Positions 8,685-17,878 of a DNA stretch of 64,000 nucleotides are shown piece by piece. The stretch's first letter is position 1, and each line of letters starts with the position of its first letter. The notes below the pieces were generated by a model. It was not told where the DNA came from. It worked only from the letters and a program-made list of their open reading frames with translations, and did no database searches. Origin of the DNA: Candidatus Pedobacter colombiensis (GTDB taxonomy: Bacteria > Bacteroidota > Bacteroidia > Sphingobacteriales > Sphingobacteriaceae); contig CP119313.1 in NCBI GenBank assembly GCA_029202485.1, positions 248,001-312,000 on the forward strand, in the 5' to 3' direction. The position numbers were made by a program, and so were the translations under genes.

Positions 8685-9968
8685 TTATTTTTTGTTGTAA
8701 ACAATACGATAGATGGTTCCTTTCAGATCGTCCGTTACGTAAAGAGAACCGTCAGCACCTTGTGCTAGTCCACATGGACGGTGATCCGCTCTGCCCATCG
8801 CTGCTTTTTCTGGTGTGCCTGCAAAGTTGTCAGCAAAGACTTCCCAATTGCCAGATGGTTTGCCATTTTTAAATGGCTGGAATACTACAAAGAAACCTTT
8901 TTGGGGCTCAGGCGCGCGATTCCATGAGCCATGGAAAGCGATGAAAGCACCATTTTTATATTTTTCAGGAAACATTTTACCAGTATAAAACAATAGTCCA
9001 TTAGGAGCCATGTGTGCAGGGTAAGCAACAATCGGATCCAGGTATTTGGCATCAGCTTCTTTTTTACCATCGCCACCATATTCCGGAGCTACAATTTTTT
9101 TGTGTTGTAAGCCATCATAGTACATGAAAGGCCAGCCTGCATTGTCTCCCTTTTTTAGGGCATATAAGCACTCTGCCGGTAACTCTGCAGATTCTTTTTC
9201 GTTGTAAATTTCCGGCCATGAGCTGTTCAGGTTATCCCGGCCATGTTGCATTACAAATAATTGGTTGTTTTGTTGGTTCCAGTCAAGGCCCACTACATTC
9301 CTCATTCCGGTAACATAACGTACACCTTCACTATAGCTTTGATTCAGTTTATCTTTTTTAAATTGCCAGATTCCAGCTGCGGAGTCTAATAGAGGGCATC
9401 CTGGAATACCGGGTGATCTTAAACCGCGATCTTGTTGCTGGCAAGAGTTTGAAGGTGCACCTATGTTTACATACAGGTTCCCATCGTTGTCCAGTACAAG
9501 TGATTTAGTTTCGTGTTGGCGACCCATTTTTAAACCTTTAACGATGGTTTCAGGATTATTTGGATCAATTACTTCATTCTTATCGTTTAGCTTATATCTA
9601 AATACTTCTTTGTTTGAAGAAGCATACAAATACCCATCTTTCATGTAGATGCCAGTGCCACCATAGTTGCCAAATCCTCCGGTGATCTGGGCCTTGCCGT
9701 CACTATTTTCTTTAAGTACAATGATCCCCTTATCATCTTTTACTTTGGCCAGTTTTACATAGATGGTGCCTTGAGGTGTAACCACAAGATGTCTTGCTTT
9801 TGCACCTATATCAGCAACCTTTAGAGCACCGAATCCTTCAGTGAGTTTTAAACCTGCATTGTCTGCATCAGATTTAGGGCCGCCGAGAGTGGATATGTCC
9901 TTAAATGCATATAATGTGAAAAACACCAGCGCGCTAAGTAAAACAGGTATTAACAGTATTTTTTTCAT
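8685..9968 (-). CDS. PQQ-type sugar/sorbosone dehydrogenase (beta-propeller)
   Basis: A 427-residue secreted protein with an N-terminal hydrophobic signal and the six-bladed propeller of the soluble glucose/sorbosone dehydrogenase family. Diagnostic stretches are GTIYVKLA, GMRNVVGLDWN, FIAFHGSWNR and DHRPCGLAQGADGSLYVTDD. Relatives use PQQ to oxidise aldoses or aldehydes in the periplasm and pass electrons to a cytochrome, which fits the cytochrome c gene 8 nt downstream. PQQ biosynthesis genes are not in the window, so cofactor supply and the true substrate are unknown. Confidence 0.82.
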   Translation of the reverse strand: MKKILLIPVLLSALVFFTLYAFKDISTLGGPKSDADNAGLKLTEGFGALKVADIGAKARHLVVTPQGTIYVKLAKVKDDKGIIVLKENSDGKAQITGGFGNYGGTGIYMKDGYLYASSNKEVFRYKLNDKNEVIDPNNPETIVKGLKMGRQHETKSLVLDNDGNLYVNIGAPSNSCQQQDRGLRSPGIPGCPLLDSAAGIWQFKKDKLNQSYSEGVRYVTGMRNVVGLDWNQQNNQLFVMQHGRDNLNSSWPEIYNEKESAELPAECLYALKKGDNAGWPFMYYDGLQHKKIVAPEYGGDGKKEADAKYLDPIVAYPAHMAPNGLLFYTGKMFPEKYKNGAFIAFHGSWNRAPEPQKGFFVVFQPFKNGKPSGNWEVFADNFAGTPEKAAMGRADHRPCGLAQGADGSLYVTDDLKGTIYRIVYNKK

Positions 9969-10057
9969 CAGTTGTTTATTTAAAAAAGTTAAGATGCCGG
10001 AATAATTTTATAATTGACTACTTAAAAATACCATTTCTATTCCGACTTTCTCATTAG

Positions 10058-11203
10058 TTAACGTAATAAAGCAGTTGCACACCAAAGGATAGGCGCTTGT
10101 CCATGTAAATCGCCAACATTTCTTTTACGGTCTAAGTAGTACTGTAAATCGTTTTTCTTGTTTGTACCTTCACATACTTCAGTAATATCGTTGTTCTCAT
10201 TGATATAAGTGATCAGCTTAAGCCAGGCTTTACGTGCGGCCTTGCCATATATCTCCTTATCTAACCAGCCATTTTTGACACCGGTAATCATGGCGAAAGT
10301 AAACATTCCTGTGGCTGAAGTTTCCGGCCAGGATTCCGGATGATCAATTAACTGGCGCCACATGCCATCCTCTGCCTGATATTTTAGGAGTGAAGCCATC
10401 ATATCTTTATAGCCTTTCATGATTCTGGCGTAATTAGGATTTGTTTTTGGTACAGACCTCAATAGTTCGGCCATTCCCACAGCCATCCATCCGTCTCCAC
10501 GTCCCCAATAATAAGGAACATCAGGAGCATGATAAAACAATCCGTTAGGTCTTTGCAATTGATCCAGATAAAATACCATTTCCTTAGCTGCACGGTCTAT
10601 ATATTTCTGATCGCCGGTGGCTCTGTAGGCTTGCGCTTGTAAAGCGGTAATCATAAACATATCATCAATCCATAAACGGGTTTGCCAGGTATAACCTTGA
10701 TCGTAAAACCCTTGCGATTCTTTTACCACTCTAGGCCCTTCGGGTGGTCCCCATTGCTTGTCGGCTATTGAAATGCCTAAATCCAGGTATTTTTTGTCTT
10801 TGGTTTGCATATACAATTCCAATGGAACAGAACCAAATACGCTGTAATCTACATGATCAGGTACAGGGATCATTTTAGCTTCGACGCCAAATAATGGTTC
10901 AAAACGTTCTTTCAGTTTTTCTAAGAGTTTACCGTTTTTACTTTCTTTAGCAAAAGTTAATGCACCGTACCAGGTACAGGTTTCAGGGTAGGTGATCACC
11001 TTTGGTGGACCAGGTCTGTTAAAATTGGTATGCGGGGTTTCAATAAAATGGTCAGCTACTTTTGTCCCAATTTCTTTTGGTGAAGCACCCTTTGGCCAGT
11101 TTTTTAAATCAGCATCCTTAGATTGAGCGTAAAGGTCGCCTTGCCCTGTTACCATGATGGTGGATGCAAGACAGGCTATACCTAAAATATAGTTTTTGTT
11201 CAT
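10058..11203 (-). CDS. Secreted GH105-type unsaturated glucuronyl/rhamnogalacturonyl hydrolase
   Basis: A 381-residue protein with a signal peptide (about 1-26). The body is an alpha/alpha-barrel resembling YteR/YesR of family GH105: a WIDDMFMI segment containing the expected catalytic Asp, and YYWGRGDGWMAVGMAE. Such enzymes release the 4,5-unsaturated uronic acid from oligosaccharides produced by pectate or rhamnogalacturonan lyases. No SusC/SusD pair or other carbohydrate gene is adjacent, so it is an isolated gene and not part of a visible polysaccharide locus. GH88 is the alternative family. Confidence 0.82.
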   Translation of the reverse strand: MNKNYILGIACLASTIMVTGQGDLYAQSKDADLKNWPKGASPKEIGTKVADHFIETPHTNFNRPGPPKVITYPETCTWYGALTFAKESKNGKLLEKLKERFEPLFGVEAKMIPVPDHVDYSVFGSVPLELYMQTKDKKYLDLGISIADKQWGPPEGPRVVKESQGFYDQGYTWQTRLWIDDMFMITALQAQAYRATGDQKYIDRAAKEMVFYLDQLQRPNGLFYHAPDVPYYWGRGDGWMAVGMAELLRSVPKTNPNYARIMKGYKDMMASLLKYQAEDGMWRQLIDHPESWPETSATGMFTFAMITGVKNGWLDKEIYGKAARKAWLKLITYINENNDITEVCEGTNKKNDLQYYLDRKRNVGDLHGQAPILWCATALLR

Positions 11204-11445
11204 AATTATGGCTTCGTAAATAAGCTTTTATTTGGTTGATTGTGTAATTAAAGTTAGCTTTTATTTGATGCTTTAAAAATGTGCGGATCGCTGGTAGAGC
11301 TGCATTGTGGCATTTTGAGCCATAATTTGGTGTTAATGGTAAAATCGCTTAGAACTTAGCTAAATTGGAACAGTATTTTTTAGTTGATTATTATTCAATT
11401 GCATGAGTAAATTAGTGTGTTAACCTTAATCTTAAAATTAACATT

Positions 11446-12267
11446 ATGAAGAAGTATCTTGGTTTGGTTTTTATAATTGCTTTATCTGTAAGTGCGAAGG
11501 CGCAACATAGCCTTGTAAAGCTTTGGGAAACTGACAGTGTGGTTGATCTGCCCGAGTCGGTGTTGCCTGATACAAAAAATAAAATACTGTATGCTTCACA
11601 AATGGGTAATAATCCTAATGATAAGGACGGGATAGGAGGGGTAGCTAAAATTGGAATGGATGGAAAAATAATTGACCTGAACTGGATAACGGGATTAAAC
11701 TCGCCAAAAGGGTTGGGCAGGATTGGTAACGTGATGTATGCTGCAGATTTATCTGATGTGGTGGTGATAGATATTGCAAAAGGTAAAGTGACACGGATAA
11801 TACCGATAGATAGCGCGAAGTTTTTGAATGATATTACGGTTAGTGATAAGGGAATTGTATATGTTTCGGACTCGAAAACCAAACGTATTCACAAAATAGA
11901 AAATGGTAAGCCTTCCGTATACATGGAAAATATTGGTGGTGTAAATGGGCTAAAGGCTATTGGTACTGATCTATTTATTGTGGGCGGGAAAACAATATGG
12001 AAAGCTGATGCACAAAAGAAGATGACTAGAATTGCAGAATTACCAAATGGAGGTGATGGATTAGAACCTGTTGGAAATGGCGACTTCTTGTTTACCAGCT
12101 GGGCAGGCTATGTATATTATGTGTATGCGGATGGTAAATATGACTTGATGCTGGATACACATTTAGAGAAAAAGAATACTGCCGATCTTGGGTATGATCC
12201 GGTAAAAAAGATTTTATACATTCCTACTTTTTATAAAAAGACGGTAATGGCATACCAGCTTAAATAA
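11446..12267 (+). CDS. Secreted SMP-30/gluconolactonase-like beta-propeller
   Basis: A 273-residue protein with a clear signal peptide (MKKYLGLVFIIALSVSAKA). The mature part has regular blade repeats such as ILYASQMG, VMYAADLSDVVVID, IVYVSDSKTKRIHKI and LGYDPVKKILYIPTF, as in SMP-30/gluconolactonase-like propellers. The catalytic metal residues of the lactonases are not obvious to me, so enzymatic activity is uncertain. The gene stands alone: 242 bp separate it from the divergent GH105 gene and 103 bp from plcC downstream. Confidence 0.7.
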   Translation: MKKYLGLVFIIALSVSAKAQHSLVKLWETDSVVDLPESVLPDTKNKILYASQMGNNPNDKDGIGGVAKIGMDGKIIDLNWITGLNSPKGLGRIGNVMYAADLSDVVVIDIAKGKVTRIIPIDSAKFLNDITVSDKGIVYVSDSKTKRIHKIENGKPSVYMENIGGVNGLKAIGTDLFIVGGKTIWKADAQKKMTRIAELPNGGDGLEPVGNGDFLFTSWAGYVYYVYADGKYDLMLDTHLEKKNTADLGYDPVKKILYIPTFYKKTVMAYQLK

Positions 12268-12370
12268 TTAACAAGGATTTCATATTGAATGCCCGAATTC
12301 GTAATTTAAAAACTTGAAATTCGAAGCCTGATTAAATACATTAGGTTACCGATACACACAAGTTTCAATT

Positions 12371-14917
12371 ATGGAATCAAGAAGAGCATTTATTAAAAAA
12401 TCATTGTTATTGTCTGGTGCTGCCGGACTGTCGACCATGCTTCCGGCATCGATACAGCGGGCACTGGCTATTGACCCAAAATTGGGGAGTAGCTTTCTTG
12501 ACGCTGAACATATTGTCATTTTAATGCAGGAAAACAGGTCGTTTGACCATTGCTTTGGTACCCTGCAAGGTGTAAGGGGGTTTAATGATCCTCGGGCCAT
12601 AACACTTCCAAACCAAAAACCGGTATGGATGCAAACCAATGCGCTTGGAGATACTTACGTCCCATTTCGTTTAAATATTAAAGATTCTAAAGTTACCTGG
12701 ATGGGTGATTTGCCGCATTCGCGGGCTAGTCAGGTTGATGCTTATCATAATGGAAAATATGATCAATGGTTGACAGCGAAAAGATCAGGGAATAAAAAGT
12801 ATAGTGACATGCCTTTAACTCTAGGGCATTATACCCGTGAAGATTTGCCTTTTAATTATGCCATGGCAGATGCTTTTACGGTATGCGATCAGAACTTTTG
12901 TTCAGGCATGACGAGTACCACACCTAACCGCTCTTTCTTTTGGACGGGTAAGATTAGTTATGATTTGGATGGATTGCAAAAAGTAAACATCAGAAATGAT
13001 GATTTTAGTTATGGAAAACTACCCTGGAAAGCTTTCCCGGAAGTACTCGAAGAAAACAATGTGACATGGGGCTTTTATCAGAATGATTTGAGTTGTGGGG
13101 GTGGATATAAAGGCGAAGAACGTGCCTGGTTAAGCAATTTTGGCTGTAACTTGTTAGAGTTTTTTGCTGCTTATAATGTGAAGTTTTCATCAAGATATAT
13201 TAAAAACCTGCAAAAACTGGTAGAAACCCTTCCGGGTGAAATAAATAAACTGCAGGAAGCGAGCCCTTCAAGTGATGCTGCCGCCAGGAAAATAAAAGCT
13301 GATCTGAAAAATAAACTGGAAGCACTGGATAATGCGGCTTCAGAATTAAAAAAATGGAGCAAGGAAGCATATGATAAATTAACAGATCAGCAAAAGTCTC
13401 TGTTTAAAAGGGCTTTTGTGATCAATTCCGGTGATCCTGATTTCAGGGATATTACGACGTTGACTTATGAAGAGGGTAATACTAAGCGGGAGGTGACTGT
13501 GCCTAAAGGGGATGTATTGTATCAATTCAGAAAAGATGTAAATACGGGTAAACTGCCTGCTGTTTCCTGGCTGGCGGGTCCTCAGAATTTTTCTGATCAC
13601 CCAAGTGCACCATGGTATGGCGCATGGTATGTTTCGGAAGTTCTGGATATTCTGACCAAAAACCCTGAAGTATGGAAAAAGACAATCTTTATCACGACTT
13701 ATGATGAGAATGATGGCTACTTTGACCATGTCCCCCCGTTCTCTATTCCGGATGCTAAAATTCCGGCAACAGGTTTGGTCTCAAAAGGAATTGATACAGA
13801 GATAGAGTATGTCAGGCTTGCTAATGAATTGAAACAAGGAATTCCCGAAAAGGCAGCACGGGAAGCGCCTATTGGATTGGGCTTTAGAGTGCCTATGCTG
13901 ATTGCTTCGCCATGGAGTAGAGGTGGTCGGGTTTGCTCAGAGGTTTTTGATCATACCTCTACCTTGCAATTTCTGGAAGTGTTTTTTAGTAAGAAACTCA
14001 ATAAAAATATAAGAATCGATAACATTAGTGAATGGCGTAGAACGATATGTGGCGATCTGACCTCGGTATTTACTCCTTTTAATGGGGAGAAGGTGGATAA
14101 AATCAATTTCCTTGACCGCAATAATACTGTTGAAACAATTTATAATGCCAGGTTTAAAGCTGATCCGTCCGGATTTAAAAAGATAACGGATGCGGACTTA
14201 GGTAGGTATGGAGCAAATCCACAGGCTAGTGGGTTAATGTCGACGCAGGAGAAAGGTATTCGTCCTTCTTGTGCTTTGCCGTATGAATTGTATACCGATG
14301 GTAAATTGCAGGATAATAAGCAGCATTTTGAAATAAAACTAAAAGCTGGAGACGCTGTTTTTGGCAAAAATGCTGCAGGTGCTCCATTTACGGTTTATGC
14401 ACCGGAGAAGTTTACTGATACTTCGGATAATATAGGTACTCAGGTTTGTAGAAACTGGTCATTTGCAGTTAAAGCAGGTGATATTTTAGCTTACAGTTGG
14501 CCGCTTGATGCTTTTGAGGACGGGAAGTATCACCTTAGGGTAAATGGGCCTAATGGTTACTATCGGGAATTTAAGGGAACTGTTAATAATCCGCGACTCA
14601 ATGTATTTTGCACCTACGAACGCAATGTGGCAAACGGTAAGCCAACGGGTAATGTGTTGTTGAAGCTGGTGAATACAGATGCTTCGAAGGATTATGAGGT
14701 AACTATTAAAGATGTTGGCTATCATAAAAATGATGTTAGAAAGAAAGTAGCTGCAGGAAGTAGTCAGGAGTTGGTGCTGGATTTAAAACAGAGTCATAGC
14801 TGGTATGATTTTATTCTCATGGTTGCAGGAGCAGAGCGTTTTGAGCAAAGATATGCCGGAAGAGTTGAAGACGGACTTGCCGGCTTTAGTGATCCGGTGA
14901 TGGGTGGAATTGTTTAG
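12371..14917 (+). CDS. Phosphocholine-type phospholipase C, Tat-exported
   Basis: An 848-residue protein of the acid-phosphatase/non-haemolytic phospholipase C family. The N-terminus has a twin-arginine signal (SRRAFIKKSLLLSG) matching the folded export route known for PlcH/PlcN. The phosphoesterase domain (about 45-600) has QENRSFDHCFGTLQGVRGF, the catalytic threonine region GMTSTTPNRSFFWTG, and DENDGYFDHVPPF. The C-terminal part (about 640-848) fits the two DUF756 beta domains of these enzymes. It should hydrolyse phosphatidylcholine-type lipids outside the cytoplasm; substrate is inferred from family only. Confidence 0.9.
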   Translation: MESRRAFIKKSLLLSGAAGLSTMLPASIQRALAIDPKLGSSFLDAEHIVILMQENRSFDHCFGTLQGVRGFNDPRAITLPNQKPVWMQTNALGDTYVPFRLNIKDSKVTWMGDLPHSRASQVDAYHNGKYDQWLTAKRSGNKKYSDMPLTLGHYTREDLPFNYAMADAFTVCDQNFCSGMTSTTPNRSFFWTGKISYDLDGLQKVNIRNDDFSYGKLPWKAFPEVLEENNVTWGFYQNDLSCGGGYKGEERAWLSNFGCNLLEFFAAYNVKFSSRYIKNLQKLVETLPGEINKLQEASPSSDAAARKIKADLKNKLEALDNAASELKKWSKEAYDKLTDQQKSLFKRAFVINSGDPDFRDITTLTYEEGNTKREVTVPKGDVLYQFRKDVNTGKLPAVSWLAGPQNFSDHPSAPWYGAWYVSEVLDILTKNPEVWKKTIFITTYDENDGYFDHVPPFSIPDAKIPATGLVSKGIDTEIEYVRLANELKQGIPEKAAREAPIGLGFRVPMLIASPWSRGGRVCSEVFDHTSTLQFLEVFFSKKLNKNIRIDNISEWRRTICGDLTSVFTPFNGEKVDKINFLDRNNTVETIYNARFKADPSGFKKITDADLGRYGANPQASGLMSTQEKGIRPSCALPYELYTDGKLQDNKQHFEIKLKAGDAVFGKNAAGAPFTVYAPEKFTDTSDNIGTQVCRNWSFAVKAGDILAYSWPLDAFEDGKYHLRVNGPNGYYREFKGTVNNPRLNVFCTYERNVANGKPTGNVLLKLVNTDASKDYEVTIKDVGYHKNDVRKKVAAGSSQELVLDLKQSHSWYDFILMVAGAERFEQRYAGRVEDGLAGFSDPVMGGIV

Positions 14918-14978
14918 ATTATTTACTAATGATAAATAAGTTTGTTTAAATTGGTAGAAACAATAAAAGAGATTAGTT

Positions 14979-15455
14979 ATGGCTAAAGAACATCAATATC
15001 AAGCGAAACTTACATGGGCGGGCAATAAAGGCTCGGGAACAATGGATTATAGGTCTTACGACAGAAATTATATTATCTCGATTGACAATAAGCCTGATAT
15101 ATTTGGATCTTCTGACTCCGCATTTCTTGGTGATAAAACAAAACATAACCCCGAGGATCTTTTATTAGCTTCTTTATCGTCCTGCCACATGCTATGGTAT
15201 TTGCACTTATGCTCGCAAAATGAAATTATTGTAATGGATTACAAGGACAATCCAATAGGTAAGATGACTGAAAATTCTGATGGAAGTGGCCATTTTAACG
15301 AGGTTGTGCTTAATCCGGTTGTAGTGATTACAGATGAGAAACATATTGAAAAGGCAAATGCACTGCACGATCAGGCACATAAGATGTGTTTTATTGCTAA
15401 TTCCTGTAATTTTCCAATTAAACATGAACCGCAATGTGTAGTAGAGCGTGGGTAA
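14979..15455 (+). CDS. OsmC family hydroperoxide-resistance protein
   Basis: A 158-residue member of the OsmC/Ohr superfamily. The two redox cysteines are in SLSSCHMLWYL (about residue 70) and HKMCFIANSC (about 133), so the thiol peroxidase pair is intact. These cytoplasmic proteins reduce organic hydroperoxides. The gene is 61 nt after plcC; a TAAGTTTG at 14937-14944 could be its promoter, but no well-spaced -33 element is visible. Confidence 0.88.
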   Translation: MAKEHQYQAKLTWAGNKGSGTMDYRSYDRNYIISIDNKPDIFGSSDSAFLGDKTKHNPEDLLLASLSSCHMLWYLHLCSQNEIIVMDYKDNPIGKMTENSDGSGHFNEVVLNPVVVITDEKHIEKANALHDQAHKMCFIANSCNFPIKHEPQCVVERG

Positions 15456-15465
15456 CCCCCACGCT
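15445..15465 (+). other. Hairpin enclosing the OsmC stop codon
   Basis: Perfect 8-bp inverted repeat AGCGTGGG (15445-15452) and CCCACGCT (15458-15465). The stop codon TAA at 15453-15455 lies in the 5-nt loop. No U-tract follows, so it is more likely a 3' stabiliser or a weak terminator than a standard one. Confidence 0.45.
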
Positions 15466-15484
15466 GCAATCCTAACTTACTTTG

Positions 15485-15492
15485 TATATTTG
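15485..15492 (+). promoter_or_regulatory. Possible -7 element for dgkA-recO
   Basis: TATATTTG matches the TAnnTTTG consensus and ends 13 nt before the dgkA start. The expected -33 position has no TTG, so support is partial. Confidence 0.35.
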
Positions 15493-15505
15493 TAATTGAT
15501 ACAGA

Positions 15506-15874
15506 ATGATAAGTATGGGTAGGTTTATAAAAAGTTTTGGCTACGCATTTTCCGGATTGGGCTATAGTTTTAAGAGCCAATTCAATTTTAAAATACATGT
15601 TTTTGCCTTGGTTGTAGTAAGTATCGCAGGCTGGTGGTTTAAGCTGTCGGTCAGCGAATGGCTTTGGATCATTGCAGCGAGTGGATTGGTATTGATGGCA
15701 GAATTGTTCAATACGGCTATAGAAGTATTGGTTGATCTGGTTTCTCCTGAAATTCACCCCAAAGCTAAGATCATTAAAGATGCTGCTGCTGCTGCTGTAC
15801 TTATGATAGCTATTGCCGCTGTAATTATTGGTTTGATCATCTTTGTTCCCAAAATATTTAACTGTGCTACATAA
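15506..15874 (+). CDS. dgkA: Diacylglycerol/undecaprenol kinase family protein
   Basis: A 122-residue membrane protein with three helices (about 31-50, 54-68, 92-115). The prokaryotic DgkA active-site signature is present as AELFNTAIEVLVDLV. In Gram-positives the homologue phosphorylates undecaprenol, in Enterobacteria diacylglycerol; the substrate here is not decidable. ATG at 15506 is used, with a second in-frame ATG at 15515 as alternative. The 3' end overlaps recO by 11 nt, implying cotranscription. Confidence 0.85.
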   Translation: MISMGRFIKSFGYAFSGLGYSFKSQFNFKIHVFALVVVSIAGWWFKLSVSEWLWIIAASGLVLMAELFNTAIEVLVDLVSPEIHPKAKIIKDAAAAAVLMIAIAAVIIGLIIFVPKIFNCAT

Positions 15875-16589
15875 AACCAGAGGCATAGTTTTAAAAACTA
15901 CATTGTATAGCGAAAGCAGTGTAATTGTGCAGATTTTTACGGAAAAATTTGGTATTCAGTCTTATATGATCAATGGTGTAAAGAAGCCGAGAGCCAAAAT
16001 AAGTATGAATATGTTGCAGCCACTGCACCTGGTAGATATGGTGGTTTATCATAAAGTGAACACGAGTATACAACGTGTTTCTGAACTTAGGCCATCTCCA
16101 GTTTTTCGCAGTATTCCTTACGACATTATTAAGAGTACCATTGTTCTTTTTTTAAATGAAGTTTTATACAAAAGCATCAGGCAGCAAACCACCGATGAGT
16201 ATTTGTTTGATTTTATATTTAGTGCAGTGAGCTGGTTCGACGAAGCGGAAGAGATGAACGTAAATTTTCACCTTGCTTTTTTGTTGAAGCTGTCCCGTTT
16301 TTTAGGATTTGCACCAAGTACAGAAACTAAAAGTGACCAAAGTTATTTTGATTTGCAGGAGGGCGAATTCAGATCCTCTATTCCTGTGCATCCTAATTTT
16401 CTCCATAAATCTGAAGCTTCGTTATTCATTTCTTTATTTTCTTTGCCTTTTGAAAAAATAAATGAAATAAATATTGAGAATCAGACCCGGCGATTGATTT
16501 TGGATAAAATACTGGTTTACTATACATTACATACAGCCTCTTTTGGGGATATTCGATCTCATCAAGTATTAGAAGATGTCCTTTCATAA
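15864..16589 (+). CDS. recO: DNA repair protein RecO
   Basis: A 241-residue protein with an N-terminal OB fold (LHKTRGIVLKTTLYSESSVIV) and a helical C-terminal domain. RecO works with RecR and RecF to load RecA on SSB-coated single-stranded DNA. GTG at 15864 is chosen because family members begin at LHKTRG; a TTG at 15843 would add seven unrelated residues. The start lies within the end of dgkA. No zinc-binding cysteine cluster is seen, as in other Bacteroidota RecO proteins. Confidence 0.9.
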   Translation: MLHKTRGIVLKTTLYSESSVIVQIFTEKFGIQSYMINGVKKPRAKISMNMLQPLHLVDMVVYHKVNTSIQRVSELRPSPVFRSIPYDIIKSTIVLFLNEVLYKSIRQQTTDEYLFDFIFSAVSWFDEAEEMNVNFHLAFLLKLSRFLGFAPSTETKSDQSYFDLQEGEFRSSIPVHPNFLHKSEASLFISLFSLPFEKINEINIENQTRRLILDKILVYYTLHTASFGDIRSHQVLEDVLS

Positions 16590-16606
16590 AAAAAACACAT
16601 CTTTTT

Positions 16607-16636
16607 TTGCAAAAATGATTTTAGGGTGTATATTTG
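16607..16636 (+). promoter_or_regulatory. Promoter of the tRNA-Val genes
   Basis: TTG at 16607-16609, 19-nt spacer, then TATATTTG at 16629-16636: a full match to the Bacteroidota promoter form, about 80 nt before the first tRNA. Confidence 0.7.
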
Positions 16637-16716
16637 CAATCCCAAATCGAGGGGATCCTTGATCGAATGTTACAGCTTAACTCGGCTGGTTTTTATAACA
16701 AAAGAGTAGAACCAAG

Positions 16717-16791
16717 GGGAGATTAGCTCAGCTGGTTCAGAGCACCTGCCTTACAAGCAGGGGGTCACTGGTTCGAACCCAGTATCTCCCA
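16717..16791 (+). tRNA. tRNA-Val (anticodon TAC), copy 1
   Basis: A 75-nt cloverleaf: acceptor GGGAGAT/ATCTCCC, D-arm GCTC...GAGC, anticodon stem CCTGC/GCAGG with loop CTTACAA giving anticodon TAC, T-arm ACTGG-TTCGAAC-CCAGT, discriminator A. The next three bases happen to be CCA. Confidence 0.97.
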
Positions 16792-16794
16792 CCA

Positions 16795-16816
16795 AAAACA
16801 GCAACTCAGCTGTTTT
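16795..16816 (+). terminator. Hairpin between the two tRNAs
   Basis: AAAACAGC (16795-16802) pairs perfectly with GCTGTTTT (16809-16816) around a 6-nt loop, ending in four Us. It is a weak terminator or a processing signal between the duplicated tRNA genes. Confidence 0.4.
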
Positions 16817-16839
16817 AAAACAAAAAGAGTAGAACCAAG

Positions 16840-16914
16840 GGGAGATTAGCTCAGCTGGTTCAGAGCACCTGCCTTACAAGCAGGGGGTCACTGGTTCGAA
16901 CCCAGTATCTCCCA
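16840..16914 (+). tRNA. tRNA-Val (anticodon TAC), copy 2
   Basis: Identical in all 75 nt to copy 1, 123 bp downstream, with the same arms and anticodon TAC. CCA is not encoded here (ACAAAG follows). Confidence 0.97.
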
Positions 16915-16915
16915 C

Positions 16916-16943
16916 AAAGCCGGATTAATATCCGGCTTTTTTG
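16916..16943 (+). terminator. Terminator of the tRNA transcript
   Basis: AAAGCCGGA (16916-16924) and TCCGGCTTT (16931-16939) form a perfect 9-bp stem followed by a run of Ts, immediately after the second tRNA and just before the rlmF start. Confidence 0.8.
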
Positions 16944-16948
16944 TTTTC

Positions 16949-17878
16949 ATGGTAGAAAAAAATATCCTTCATCCCCGAAATAAACACCGCTCCAGGTACG
17001 ATTTTCCTGAATTGATTAAAAGCTTGCCTGGCTTAGCTCCATTTGTTGCTGTAAATGTTTATGGAGATCAATCGATAGATTTTGCTGACCCTGTTGCCGT
17101 AAAAATGTTAAATAAAGCTTTGTTGAAGCATTTTTATGGGATTGATCATTGGGATATACCGGCAAACTATTTATGTCCACCAATACCAGGCAGGGCCGAT
17201 TATATTCATTATATAGCTGACTTGCTTGCGCAAAACAACGGTGGTGTTGTTCCAAAAGGAAAAATGGTGAAAGGGCTGGATATAGGTGTGGGTGCTAATT
17301 GTATTTACCCAATTATAGGGCATCAGGAGTACGGATGGAGTTTTGTTGGGTCGGATATTGATTCTCTAGCTATTAAAGCGGCAAAAACCATTGTAGCGGC
17401 TAATAAGCCTTTGTCAGATGCGATAACCTTAAAACATCAACTACATAAAGCTCATATTTTTAAAGGGATTGTTAAACCGGGTGAGTTATTCGATTTTACG
17501 ATTTGCAATCCACCTTTTCATGCTTCAGCTGCAGAAGCCGCTGCGGGCTCAAAGAAGAAAACCCGTAATCTTGGTAAAGGTAAGGCAAGTCACGGAGTGT
17601 TGAATTTTGGCGGACAAAATACTGAGCTTTGGTGTGAAGGTGGAGAGGTGTCTTTTATCAGGAATATGATCAATGAAAGCGCGGATATAGCCGATCAATG
17701 TTTGTGGTTTTCTAGTCTGGTTTCAAAAAGCGGTAATTTGCCATTTATTTATAAGGCATTGCAAAGCGCAGGAGTGGTAGAAGTTAAAACGGTTGAAATG
17801 GCACAAGGACAGAAGATCAGCCGTTTTGTAGCCTGGACCTATCTGAATGCCGCTGAGAAAGAAAAATGGCGCCACTAG
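16949..17878 (+). CDS. rlmF: 23S rRNA (adenine-1618-N6)-methyltransferase RlmF
   Basis: A 309-residue SAM-dependent methyltransferase. The SAM-binding region [16 protein letters not shown] and the amino-methyltransferase catalytic motif NPPFHAS are visible, and the N-terminus ([13 protein letters not shown]) is characteristic of RlmF/YbiN. It modifies A1618 of 23S rRNA. The start follows the tRNA terminator by only 5 nt, so its promoter must lie inside the tRNA region or be read-through. The 3' end overlaps the convergent small gene by 4 nt. Confidence 0.92.
   Translation: MVEKNILHPRNKHRSRYDFPELIKSLPGLAPFVAVNVYGDQSIDFADPVAVKMLNKALLKHFYGIDHWDIPANYLCPPIPGRADYIHYIADLLAQNNGGVVPKGKMVKGLDIGVGANCIYPIIGHQEYGWSFVGSDIDSLAIKAAKTIVAANKPLSDAITLKHQLHKAHIFKGIVKPGELFDFTICNPPFHASAAEAAAGSKKKTRNLGKGKASHGVLNFGGQNTELWCEGGEVSFIRNMINESADIADQCLWFSSLVSKSGNLPFIYKALQSAGVVEVKTVEMAQGQKISRFVAWTYLNAAEKEKWRH

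Larger units (their letters stand above)
16701..16914 (+). repeat. 123-bp tandem duplication carrying tRNA-Val
   Basis: Positions 16701-16791 and 16824-16914 are identical, including 16 nt ahead of each tRNA. The similarity continues imperfectly upstream (AACTCGGCTGG at about 16679 against AACTCAGCTG at 16803). This shows one tRNA cassette duplicated in tandem. Confidence 0.9.

Noticed and set aside
10058..11203. GH105 gene as part of a polysaccharide utilisation locus
   Set aside because: There are no SusC/SusD genes, lyases or hybrid regulators next to it.
11412..11882. 156-codon open frame opposite the SMP-30-like gene
   Set aside because: It is antisense to a clear secreted propeller gene and its residues show no family pattern.
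15371..15886. 171-codon minus-strand frame across osmC and dgkA
   Set aside because: It runs opposite two well-supported genes; composition is Cys/His/Tyr-rich as in shadow frames.
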